A stretch of DNA of 64,000 nucleotides from Herpetosiphonaceae bacterium (GTDB lineage: Bacteria > Chloroflexota > Chloroflexia > Chloroflexales > Herpetosiphonaceae). Both the position numbers and the translations under genes were made by a program. This document shows, piece after piece, positions 17,436 to 25,289 of the stretch; the stretch's first letter is position 1, and each line of letters opens with the position of its first letter. The stretch lies in NCBI GenBank assembly GCA_026003835.1, contig BPHZ01000005.1, positions 62,001 through 126,000 of the forward strand, written 5' to 3'. Under the pieces are notes generated by a model. The model saw only the letters and a program-made list of their open reading frames with translations, searched no databases and had not been told where the DNA came from.

Positions 17436-18620
17436 ATGAATGCAAGGTTCGAGCATGTCGCGGCGGTCATAACCGAGCGAGTCGCCGAACTGCTAGGAGC
17501 ACCAGTCTTCGTCATCAACAACCAGGGAGTTATCGTTACCAGCAGCGAACCAGGCCAGATCGGCTTTAAGTTAGGCGCGAACGGCGTCTGGATGGTCGAG
17601 CATTTCCGCGTACCCCTGCACTTCAACGGCCAGCGGGGCGAGGTCGTCGTCCACAGACCGCACAGCGGCGAGGAGATATCACCGCGATTAGCTCAGGTGC
17701 TCGTCGAGCTGGTCATCAATCAAACTGCTGTCGTCGACAGATTACCGAACCAGCACGAGCTAAAGAATAAACTTATCTACGACCTTCTCCATGGTCAGAT
17801 CGATGACGAAGCGACGATCATCCGCCAGGCGCGAATCCTGGGAATGGACCTCACTCCGCCGCGCGCAGTCATCCTTATCGACGCCGCCAGCTACATTCTG
17901 GCACCCTCGACAAGTGGACAATCGGGCGCAAGCGATGCGCGCATCCGCCGGCGGGCGCAGCTCGTGATCGGCAGCGTCGTCAACTTCTTCCAGCTGCCGA
18001 ACGACACCATCTGCGCCTATATTGGCGAAGGCGAGGTTGCGGTACTCAAGGCAAGCAATACGAAAAACCTTGTCAGCTGGGCCGGCAGCGACGATGGAAC
18101 CGACCAGATCAATTCATCATGGGCTAATTTGAGCGCGCTGAAACGGGCGGGCGAGGCCTTGCTAACGCGCCTGCACAGCGATACCGGTGCCTCGATGAAT
18201 GTTGGTATTGGCCGCTACCACCCCGGTATCCAGGGGCTGAACCGTTCGTACCAGGATGCTCGTGTTGCCCTCTCGCTTGGCCGCCACTTCCACGGTCAGA
18301 ATCGAGTCCACTGCCTGCATGGGCTCGGCATCGCCGCCTTTATTGGCCTGGCCGACGAGCGCACAAAAGTAGACCTGGCAACGTATCTGCTTAGCCCGCT
18401 TGACCACGAACCTGAACTTATTCAGACCCTGGAGCACTTCTTTGCGGAGGACTGTTGCCCCTCCTCGACAGCCGCCCGGCTCTCGATCCATCGCAATACC
18501 CTGAGCTACCGCCTTGATAAAATCACCTCCTTGACCGGCCTCGACCCGCGCAGCTTCGACGATGCAGTGCAGATCCGCCTGGCGCTTCTGCTGCGCTCCC
18601 TGCGCAGTCGAGTGGGGTAA
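17436..18620 (+). CDS. PucR/CdaR-family transcriptional regulator
   Basis: 394 residues. The N-terminal part (VAELLGAPVFVINNQGVIVTSS) resembles the sugar-diacid or PAS-like sensor of CdaR proteins, the middle is a GGDEF-like degenerate domain (GRYHPGIQGLNRSYQDARVALSLG), and the C-terminus is the PucR HTH (STAARLSIHRNTLSYRLDKI). CdaR-type proteins activate catabolic genes when bound to their ligand. ATG 17436 follows GGGAGGAG by 12 nt; GTG 17427 is the alternative. The 600-bp region downstream could be its target. Confidence 0.8.
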   Translation: MNARFEHVAAVITERVAELLGAPVFVINNQGVIVTSSEPGQIGFKLGANGVWMVEHFRVPLHFNGQRGEVVVHRPHSGEEISPRLAQVLVELVINQTAVVDRLPNQHELKNKLIYDLLHGQIDDEATIIRQARILGMDLTPPRAVILIDAASYILAPSTSGQSGASDARIRRRAQLVIGSVVNFFQLPNDTICAYIGEGEVAVLKASNTKNLVSWAGSDDGTDQINSSWANLSALKRAGEALLTRLHSDTGASMNVGIGRYHPGIQGLNRSYQDARVALSLGRHFHGQNRVHCLHGLGIAAFIGLADERTKVDLATYLLSPLDHEPELIQTLEHFFAEDCCPSSTAARLSIHRNTLSYRLDKITSLTGLDPRSFDDAVQIRLALLLRSLRSRVG

Positions 18621-18638
18621 TGGCAGGTGGCGGTTTTT

Positions 18639-18693
18639 GTGCATTTGCCCAATTCCCGGCGCTGAAAGAGCAGCATACTTTGTGCAAATGCAC
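18639..18693. repeat. Widely spaced 10-bp inverted repeat
   Basis: GTGCATTTGC (18639-18648) and GCAAATGCAC (18684-18693) are perfect inverted repeats separated by 35 bp, directly after the PucR-type gene. It could be a looped operator or a weak terminator; there is no T run. Confidence 0.45.
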
Positions 18694-18730
18694 GATGCAT
18701 ATCGACCCTGGAAACGCTAGAATGAATATA

Positions 18731-18753
18731 ACAGGGACGGTGTCAATCCCTGT
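18731..18753. repeat. 7-bp inverted repeat
   Basis: ACAGGGA (18731-18737) and TCCCTGT (18747-18753), 9-bp spacer, in the intergenic region upstream of the glycan cluster. Possible regulator-binding site. Confidence 0.35.
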
Positions 18754-18927
18754 GTATTGGTTTTGCCTGGATTGGTCCAGTCTTATAAACGGAGCAAATA
18801 ATTGGCAAATAAGATGTGAAAGATTAAAAAGCACTCACCACGTATCGCTGCCACAGCAAATAGAGCGCAACACAATCCATCATACCATTTCATCTCCACC
18901 AACTCTCATACCGCTGTAGATCGCCTC

Positions 18928-18939
18928 ACCGTAAACGGT
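18928..18939. repeat. Short palindrome ACCGTAAACGGT
   Basis: Perfect 5-bp arms with a 2-bp centre, about 110 bp upstream of the sigma-54-like site and followed by a partial copy (CACGGTAAG). The rest of 18621-19230, about 600 bp, is AT-rich relative to the flanks and holds no convincing gene. Confidence 0.35.
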
Positions 18940-19047
18940 TCAATTCACGGTAAGGGGGATTTTTGCGCCTTTTTTCAAAAGAACATCATCTTCCCCATAT
19001 CGACATCATATCCAAACTAACTTTATCATGACACCAAACAATCAGCA

Positions 19048-19063
19048 TGGCACGCCTATTGCA
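19048..19063 (+). promoter_or_regulatory. Sigma-54 (RpoN) consensus promoter
   Basis: TGGCACGCCTATTGCA matches the -24/-12 consensus TGGCACG-N4-TTGCA exactly, including GG/GC spacing. Predicted start near 19074, about 155 bp before the first glycosyltransferase start and in the right orientation. Chance occurrence in 64 kb is low but not negligible. Confidence 0.5.
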
Positions 19064-19230
19064 ATACGCCCTGCGATGCTTGTCGTATCCGGCAGGATAA
19101 CTATCACATGCCAGGATGATTTCACGCATCGACGGTCGTTGCTATGAGTGGTTGTCCGGCTCTACGTATCGCATAGACATCGTTATGGAGGGGAGACAGC
19201 AGAGACACATAGCGTGTGAGGAGAATGCTA

Positions 19231-20394
19231 GTGAGGTTGAGGGAGACTCATCGATTTGGCGCGCCTCTTCCCAGGCACGTTGTTATCATACGGGCGCTGC
19301 GCGGCCTCGGCGACATCCTTTGCGCCGTACCAGCCTTTCGCGCGCTGCGCGCGGCGTTCAGTGATGCGCATATTGCACTCATTGGCCTGCCATCGGTCGC
19401 GCCGCTTATCTCACGCTTCGATCGCTACCTCGACGAACTCATCGAATTCCCCGGCTATCCCGGCATCCCGGAGGTGCCCTTCCAACCCAGGCGGCTGCAA
19501 TCATTTCTCGCGGCCATGCAGGATCGCCAGATTGATCTGGCGCTGCAAATGCATGGCAGTGGCATCATCACCAACCAGTTCACGAGGCTTCTTGGTGCGC
19601 GCCACAGCGCCGGCTTCTATCTGCCGGGCCACTTCTGCCCGGACCATGAGCGCTATCTGCTCTACCCAGCGCATGAGCCGGAGATCCGACGCCTGCTGCA
19701 GCTGCTGGAGCACCTGGGCATCCCAGCGCAGGGTGAGCATCTGGAATTTCCCCTGCGAAAAACGGATCTCCTCGACCTTCAAAGCATCGATGAGGTCGCC
19801 GCTCTACAAGCAGGACAGTATATCTGTATCCATCCAGGGGCAAGTACGGCAGAACGTCGTTGGCCGGTCGTGCAATTCGCTGTTGTTGCCGATGCGCTGG
19901 CGGCGCAGGGGCTTCAGATCGTGCTCACAGGCAGCGTTGCAGAGACCGAGATCACCGCAGCGGTGGCCCGCGCTATGCGTGCGCCGGCGCTCGATCTCGC
20001 CGGCAAAACCGGGCTTGGCGCGCTGGCAGCGCTGCTTGCCAGGGGCCAAATGCTCATCTGCAACGATACCGGCGTGTCGCATCTCGCCGCAGCGCTGCTC
20101 CTGCCCAGCGTCGTCATCTTCAGCGGCTCCGATCCGGATCGCTGGGCCCCGCTCGATCGGCGGCGCCACCGCGTCCTCGGCATTCCAGCGCCACACAGTG
20201 GCTGTGCGCATCGTGGATGCACCAGCGATCACTGCTGCATCCACGATGGCTGCAGCCAGCCGGTATCGCCCGAACAGACGGAGCGCGTCCCGGCGACGGC
20301 AGAGTGCGTGTTGGCGGAGGCGTTGGACCTGCTGCGCTCAGGCATTGCTGCGCCAGTATCAGCGCCACGAGAGGAGGAGGTCTATGTTGCCTGA
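19231..20394 (+). CDS. GT9 heptosyltransferase-like glycosyltransferase (1)
   Basis: 387 residues from GTG 19231. The N-terminal domain begins VVIIRALRGLGDILCAVPAFRAL, the C-terminal nucleotide-sugar domain has ICIHPGAS and LICNDTGVSHLAAAL, both signatures of GT9 ADP-heptosyltransferases. GTG 19231 is 6 nt after AGGAGA; ATG 19225 and GTG 19216 are alternatives. The C-terminus has an unusual Cys/His-rich segment (SGCAHRGCTSDHCCIHDGC), possibly metal-binding. First gene of the glycan cluster; its end overlaps the next GT9 by 11 bp. Confidence 0.85.
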   Translation: MRLRETHRFGAPLPRHVVIIRALRGLGDILCAVPAFRALRAAFSDAHIALIGLPSVAPLISRFDRYLDELIEFPGYPGIPEVPFQPRRLQSFLAAMQDRQIDLALQMHGSGIITNQFTRLLGARHSAGFYLPGHFCPDHERYLLYPAHEPEIRRLLQLLEHLGIPAQGEHLEFPLRKTDLLDLQSIDEVAALQAGQYICIHPGASTAERRWPVVQFAVVADALAAQGLQIVLTGSVAETEITAAVARAMRAPALDLAGKTGLGALAALLARGQMLICNDTGVSHLAAALLLPSVVIFSGSDPDRWAPLDRRRHRVLGIPAPHSGCAHRGCTSDHCCIHDGCSQPVSPEQTERVPATAECVLAEALDLLRSGIAAPVSAPREEEVYVA

Positions 20395-21523
20395 TGGCTG
20401 GCAAAATACGCGCCGCGTGCTCGTTATCCGCCTGGATAACATCGGCGATGTGATCATGCTCAGCCCGGCGCTGCGTGTGTTGCGGCAGGCGTTGCCGGAG
20501 GCAACGCTCACCCTCATGGCCTCGCCTGCAGGCAGCCAGGTCGCCCCCTTACTCCCCTGGCTCGACGACCTGATGCCGAGGCGCGTTGTCTGGCAAGATG
20601 TCTCGGGCAGGATGCCGCTCGATACATCGCGCGAGCTGGCGCTTGTCGAAGAGATACACGCCCGGAGCTTCGACGCCGCCGTGATCTTCACCAGCTTCTC
20701 ACAATCACCCTACCCACCGGCCTACATCTGCTACCTGGCCGGCATCCCGCTCAGGCTGGGGCAGTCGAAGGAATTCGGGGGCAGCCTGCTCACACAGTGG
20801 GTCCGGCCGCTGCCCGACGAGGCGCACCAGGTCGAGCGCAACCTGTTTCTGCTTGAGTCCGCCGGTTTCCAGGTCGTCGATCGTGCGCTGGAGCTTTGTA
20901 TTCCCACCGGCATCCAGGCAGCCGCCGACAATCTGCTACGCGCCAGCGGCGTTGATCCGCAAGAGCCATTCATCCTGCTGGCGCCCGGCGCCAGCTGCGC
21001 CGCTCGCCGCTACGACCCGCTGCGTTTCGCCGTGGTCGCCCGGGTGCTGGCGGTCAAGACCTGTCTGCCCGTCGTGATAGCCGGCAGCGAGCAAGAGCGC
21101 CAGCTGGCGACGCCGATCATTGAGGCTAGCCGGCGTCAAGGTATCGTCTCGCTTGTCGGCAAAACTTCGATCCCAGAGCTGGCCGGCGTGATCCGCCGCG
21201 CAAGCCTGGTGCTGTGCAACAACTCCGGCCCCTTACATATTGCCGATGCTTTAAGGCGTCCGCTGGTCGTCCTCTATTCAGGTACAGATCATGAAAGCCA
21301 GTGGCGACCGCGCAGCGCGCCCGCCAGACTGCTGCGCCAGCCGACCGATTGCTCGCCATGCTATCGCTTCAACTGCCCCTACAACCTGGAGTGTCTTGAT
21401 ATTCCAGCGGGAGAGGTTGTTGCAGCAGCTATCGATCTGCTGGAGTCGCACGCTATCGACCGCCGCCCTGTCCCCAGCCCTCTGGCGGGCCGTCGGCTCG
21501 GAGGTAAGAGCAAAGGAGTGTAG
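20384..21523 (+). CDS. GT9 heptosyltransferase-like glycosyltransferase (2)
   Basis: 379 residues. VLVIRLDNIGDVIMLSPALRVL at the start, LLAPGASCAARRYDP in the middle and LVLCNNSGPLHIADAL near the end are GT9 features. The C-terminal Cys cluster (DCSPCYRFNCPYNLEC) matches a group of GT9 proteins that bear a Cys-rich tail; a close relative is 26880-27995. GAGGAGGAGG precedes ATG 20384. Likely transfers a heptose or related sugar on the cytoplasmic side. Confidence 0.87.
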   Translation: MLPDGWQNTRRVLVIRLDNIGDVIMLSPALRVLRQALPEATLTLMASPAGSQVAPLLPWLDDLMPRRVVWQDVSGRMPLDTSRELALVEEIHARSFDAAVIFTSFSQSPYPPAYICYLAGIPLRLGQSKEFGGSLLTQWVRPLPDEAHQVERNLFLLESAGFQVVDRALELCIPTGIQAAADNLLRASGVDPQEPFILLAPGASCAARRYDPLRFAVVARVLAVKTCLPVVIAGSEQERQLATPIIEASRRQGIVSLVGKTSIPELAGVIRRASLVLCNNSGPLHIADALRRPLVVLYSGTDHESQWRPRSAPARLLRQPTDCSPCYRFNCPYNLECLDIPAGEVVAAAIDLLESHAIDRRPVPSPLAGRRLGGKSKGV

Positions 21524-21526
21524 AGC

Positions 21527-22531
21527 ATGCGTCGCCTGCGCATCCTGACCTGGCACGTCCATGGCAGCTATCTGTACTACCTGACCCAGGCCAATCACGA
21601 GTTTTTTCTACCGATCAAACCCGGAAAGCCTGAAGGCTATGGCGGCCGTTCAGGTCACTTCCCCTGGCCGGATAACGTCCACGACGTACCCGCGGAAGAG
21701 GTGCGGGCGATGCAGCTCGACTGTATTATCTTTCAATCGCGCAAGAACTATCTCGAAGATCAAGAGGAGATCCTTTCCAGTGAGCAGCGCCGGCTGCCGC
21801 GCATCTACCTGGAGCACGACCCACCGCGCGAGCACCCGACCGATACTCGCCACATCGTCGATGATAGCAACGTTCTGCTTGTCCACGTCACCCACTTCAA
21901 CAACCTGATGTGGGACAGCGGGCGCACACCTACAACAATCATTGAGCACGGCGTCGTTGTGCCTGAATATGTGCGCTACAGCGGAGAGATCGAGCGTGGG
22001 ATCGTCGTTGTCAACGGGCTTGGGCGACGTGGCCGCCGGCTTGGCGCCGATATCTTCGCCCGCGTGCGCGAACAGATACCACTCGATCTGGTTGGTATGT
22101 TCGCCGAAGATCTGGGCGGGCTGGGTGAGATAGCGCATGATCGTTTGCATGCCTTTGAGGCGCGTTACCGCTTCTTTTTCAACCCCATCCGCTACACCAG
22201 TCTGGGGCTGGCCGTCTGTGAAGCAATGATGCTCGGCATGCCCATTATCGGCCTGTCCACAACCGAAATGGCTACTGTGGTTGAGAACGGCGTGGCCGGC
22301 TATGTCGATACCAATATCGACAAGCTGGTCGAGCGAATGCGCGAGCTGCTGGCCGACCCGGCAGAGGCACGGCGGCTTGGGCAGGGCGCCCGCCGCCACG
22401 CTCAAGAGCGCTTCAACATCGATCGATTTATCTATGACTGGAATCAAGCCCTCGGTCAGGTCACAGGGAGAGTCCCGGCCCGACGGACGTCGACCGCCCC
22501 ATCGTCTGGCCGGATAGGAGAAAGATTATGA
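21527..22531 (+). CDS. GT4-like glycosyltransferase
   Basis: 334 residues. The N-terminal half is divergent (RILTWHVHGSYLYYLTQANHEFFLP) and the C-terminal half carries RFFFNPIRYTSLGLAVCEAMMLGMPIIGL in segments and ENGVAGYVDTNIDKL, the GT4 donor-binding pattern with the EAM(M) core. Proteins with this N-terminus often act on heptose-containing glycans next to GT9 enzymes. Its stop overlaps the next GT4 start by 4 bp. Confidence 0.75.
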   Translation: MRRLRILTWHVHGSYLYYLTQANHEFFLPIKPGKPEGYGGRSGHFPWPDNVHDVPAEEVRAMQLDCIIFQSRKNYLEDQEEILSSEQRRLPRIYLEHDPPREHPTDTRHIVDDSNVLLVHVTHFNNLMWDSGRTPTTIIEHGVVVPEYVRYSGEIERGIVVVNGLGRRGRRLGADIFARVREQIPLDLVGMFAEDLGGLGEIAHDRLHAFEARYRFFFNPIRYTSLGLAVCEAMMLGMPIIGLSTTEMATVVENGVAGYVDTNIDKLVERMRELLADPAEARRLGQGARRHAQERFNIDRFIYDWNQALGQVTGRVPARRTSTAPSSGRIGERL

Positions 22532-23862
22532 CCAGACGAATTGCTTTTATCAGCGAGCATGCCTCGCCGCTCGGCATACTCGGCGGCGTCGATAGCGGCG
22601 GTCAGAACGTCTACGTCGGCAAGCTTGCGAGACACCTGGCGACAATCGGCTATAGCGTCGATATCTTTACCCGGCGCGATAGCGAGGATCTGCCCGAGGT
22701 TGTCGAATGGCTGGACGGCGTACGCATCATCCATATCCCGGCCGGCCCACCGGCCTTTGTGCGTAAGGAGGAGCTGCTGCAATTCATGCCGGAGTTCACC
22801 GCTGCCACCCTCCGCTTCTGTAAGGGCGAATGGCCCCCTTACGATCTCTTCCACGCCAATTTCTGGATGTCCGGCATGGCAGCGGCGAGTATCAAGCAAG
22901 CCACCAGCATCCCTTTCGTCATCACCTTCCATGCACTTGGGCGAGTACGCCGGCTGTATCAAGGTGAAGCGGATGAGTTTCCCGATGTCCGCTTCGCTGT
23001 TGAGGAGCAGGTGATAGCGGAGGCCGATCGCATCCTGGCCGAGTGTCCGCAGGATCAAGCGGATCTGATCAACCTGTATGGAGCCGATCCCGAGTGCATT
23101 ACGATCGTGCCCTGCGGCTATGATCCAGAGGAACTCTGGCCGGTCGATAAGCAAGCGGCTCGTGAGACATTGGGACTGCCTGCCGACCAGTCCATCATGT
23201 TGCAGCTTGGCCGCATCGTTCCTCGTAAGGGCATCGACAACGTTATTCGAGGCTTCGCGCGGCTTGTGCAGCACCACAACATCGCAGCGCTGCTCTTGAT
23301 CGTCGGCGGCGACTCCGATGAGCCTGATCCACGGATCACCCCGGAGATCGGACGACTCGAGGGCATCGCCGCCGAGGAAAAGGTCGCCGATCGTGTGATC
23401 TTTACCGGCAGACGCCAGCGCAACGTGCTGCGCTACTACTACAGCGCCGCGGATGTCTTCGTGACCACACCCTGGTATGAGCCGTTCGGCATCACGCCGA
23501 TCGAGGCAATGGCCTGCGGCACGCCGGTCATCGGCGCCAGCGTCGGCGGCATCAAGTACACCGTCCTCGACGGCCAGACCGGCTATCTTGTCCCGCCAAA
23601 CGATCCGCAGGCGCTTGCTGAGAGACTGGCGCACCTCTGTACACAGCCGCGACTGCGAAGCACCCTCGGCAGGCGAGCGATCAAGCGTGCTCGCACATTC
23701 ACCTGGGAGAAGGTGGCGGCAGCTGTGGCTGACCTTTACGAAGGAGTTCTGGCAGCTTACAGGTTGGAGGCAAGCGCCAGAGCTGAACCGCTGGCGTTGC
23801 TCGAACAGGAGGCTGGCCGTCCGTCGCCTCCAGGCAAGAGCCGGCGGCGAACAGCATGGTAA
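22528..23862 (+). CDS. GT4 glycosyltransferase, MshA/sucrose-phosphate-synthase-like
   Basis: 444 residues. The N-terminus ISEHASPLGILGGVDSGGQNVYV holds the GGVDSGGQNVYV loop of MshA and sucrose synthases. The donor site is seen in LQLGRIVPRKGIDNVI and WYEPFGITPIEAMACGTPVI (E-x7-E pattern). It transfers a sugar from a nucleotide donor with retention. It overlaps the upstream GT4 by 4 bp (ATGA). Confidence 0.87.
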   Translation: MTRRIAFISEHASPLGILGGVDSGGQNVYVGKLARHLATIGYSVDIFTRRDSEDLPEVVEWLDGVRIIHIPAGPPAFVRKEELLQFMPEFTAATLRFCKGEWPPYDLFHANFWMSGMAAASIKQATSIPFVITFHALGRVRRLYQGEADEFPDVRFAVEEQVIAEADRILAECPQDQADLINLYGADPECITIVPCGYDPEELWPVDKQAARETLGLPADQSIMLQLGRIVPRKGIDNVIRGFARLVQHHNIAALLLIVGGDSDEPDPRITPEIGRLEGIAAEEKVADRVIFTGRRQRNVLRYYYSAADVFVTTPWYEPFGITPIEAMACGTPVIGASVGGIKYTVLDGQTGYLVPPNDPQALAERLAHLCTQPRLRSTLGRRAIKRARTFTWEKVAAAVADLYEGVLAAYRLEASARAEPLALLEQEAGRPSPPGKSRRRTAW

Positions 23863-23905
23863 CAAGGCGCAGCTGGAGCCATAGAGCCCAAGGAGCAAGC
23901 GGACG

Positions 23906-24631
23906 ATGCAGGATTTGAACAAAAGGATCGCATTGGTCACAGGCGGTGGGCGTGGACTCGGCGAGGCCATCTGCCAGACACTGGCCGAGGCTGGCGCCAC
24001 CATCATCGCTGCCGATATTCGTTATGAGCTGGCCGCGCAGGTTGCCGCGCAGGCTGAGGCGCGCGGCTGCCAGGCAGTGGCGCTACAGCTTGACGTCGGC
24101 GATGCGGACCAGGCAGAGCGCGCCGTTTCCCACATTCTGGAGCGCTTTGGCCGGCTGGATATCCTGGTAAACAACGCCGGTGTCGATGTCACACTACCGG
24201 TCGACGAGCTTGCAATTGAGGATTGGGATCGCATTATCGCCGTGAATCTACGCGGCCCATTTATGATGTCAAAATATGTCTTCTCGCTGATGAAACAGCA
24301 GGGCGGCGGCAGCATCGTCAATATCGTCTCGACCGCCGCGAAGCGCGCCTGGGCCAATGCCTCTGCCTACCACGCCAGCAAGTGGGGGTTGCTCGGCCTC
24401 AGCTATGCGCTGCACGTCGAGGGGCGCCAGCACAACATCAAGGTCACGGCAATCATCAGCGGCGGCATGCGTACGCCATTTCTGCTTGAGCGCTTCCCGG
24501 ATCTCGACCTGGCCGTGCTGCAAGATCCCAAGAACGTCGCCCAGGTTGTGCGCTTTGTGTTGACCCAACCAGCGGAAACGGTTATCCCGGAAGTGATGGT
24601 TCTTCCGATGCGCGAGTCGTCCTGGCCGTAG
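23906..24631 (+). CDS. SDR oxidoreductase in glycan cluster
   Basis: 241 residues with TGGGRGLGE, NNAG, catalytic Ser in NIVSTAAK and YHASK, so the SDR active site is intact. The C-terminus is shortened relative to fatty-acid reductases. Given its place between a GT4 and gmhB, it may modify a sugar or its nucleotide form, which is inferred from position only. HldD-type epimerases are longer and extended SDRs, so this is not HldD. Confidence 0.8.
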   Translation: MQDLNKRIALVTGGGRGLGEAICQTLAEAGATIIAADIRYELAAQVAAQAEARGCQAVALQLDVGDADQAERAVSHILERFGRLDILVNNAGVDVTLPVDELAIEDWDRIIAVNLRGPFMMSKYVFSLMKQQGGGSIVNIVSTAAKRAWANASAYHASKWGLLGLSYALHVEGRQHNIKVTAIISGGMRTPFLLERFPDLDLAVLQDPKNVAQVVRFVLTQPAETVIPEVMVLPMRESSWP

Positions 24632-24653
24632 AGGTCCACGACGGGGAACAAAT

Positions 24654-25289
24654 GTGAAAGCTGTTTTTCTCGATAAGGATGGTACGCTGGTGAATGATGT
24701 GCCCTACAACGTCGATCCGGGCCGGATCAGTCTGGCGCCGGGCGCCGCAGAGGGGCTGCGGCTGCTGCAGGCGGCGGGCTACCCGCTGATCGTTGTCTCA
24801 AATCAGTCAGGCATCGCCCACGGCTACTTCCCTGAGGAGGCGCTGCCGGTGGTTGAGGCCTGCCTGCACAGACTGCTGGCGGCGTCCGGTGTCCAGCTGG
24901 CCGGGTTTTACTACTGCCCGCATCACCCGGAAGGTGTGGTGCCAGGCTACAGCGTTCACTGTCTCTGCAGAAAGCCGGCGCCCGGCCTGCTCTTGCAGGC
25001 AGCCTTGGAGCGAGGCATCGATATGCAGCGATCCTGGATGATCGGCGACATCCTGGATGATGTCGAGGCGGGCCGCCGCGCCGGCTGTAGAACCATCCTG
25101 ATTGATAACGGCAATGAAACTGAGTGGCAGCTGGCCCTACAGCGGCTACCGCACCATATCGCCGGCGATCTTGTCGAAGCGGCGCGGGTTATCCTGGCAG
25201 TCGATACCAGCCTGCAGACCTCGCCAGCGCTGCAAGAGCGCCTGGACCAGCGAGAAGAATCATCTCTTTCAGGGGATGGAAGACTATGA
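24654..25289 (+). CDS. gmhB: D-glycero-D-manno-heptose-1,7-bisphosphate 7-phosphatase-like HAD enzyme
   Basis: 211 residues from GTG 24654. HAD motif I is FLDKDGTLV, motif II IVVSNQSGI, and the zinc loop Cys/His (CPHHPEG...HCLCRKP) and motif IV MIGDILDDVEAGRRAG fit the HAD-IIIA GmhB group. It removes the 7-phosphate of heptose bisphosphate before nucleotidylation. Its last 4 bp overlap hldE, supporting a coupled pathway. Confidence 0.87.
   Translation: MKAVFLDKDGTLVNDVPYNVDPGRISLAPGAAEGLRLLQAAGYPLIVVSNQSGIAHGYFPEEALPVVEACLHRLLAASGVQLAGFYYCPHHPEGVVPGYSVHCLCRKPAPGLLLQAALERGIDMQRSWMIGDILDDVEAGRRAGCRTILIDNGNETEWQLALQRLPHHIAGDLVEAARVILAVDTSLQTSPALQERLDQREESSLSGDGRL

Noticed and set aside
19256..21523. 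755-residue frame overlapping two GT9 genes
   Set aside because: It is Arg/Ser/Cys-rich out-of-frame reading over most of the first GT9; only the part after 20384 is real. High GC content makes such shadows common.
22456..24006. 516-residue antisense frame over the GT4 gene
   Set aside because: No domain, low-complexity basic/Leu content, and fully opposite to a clear glycosyltransferase.
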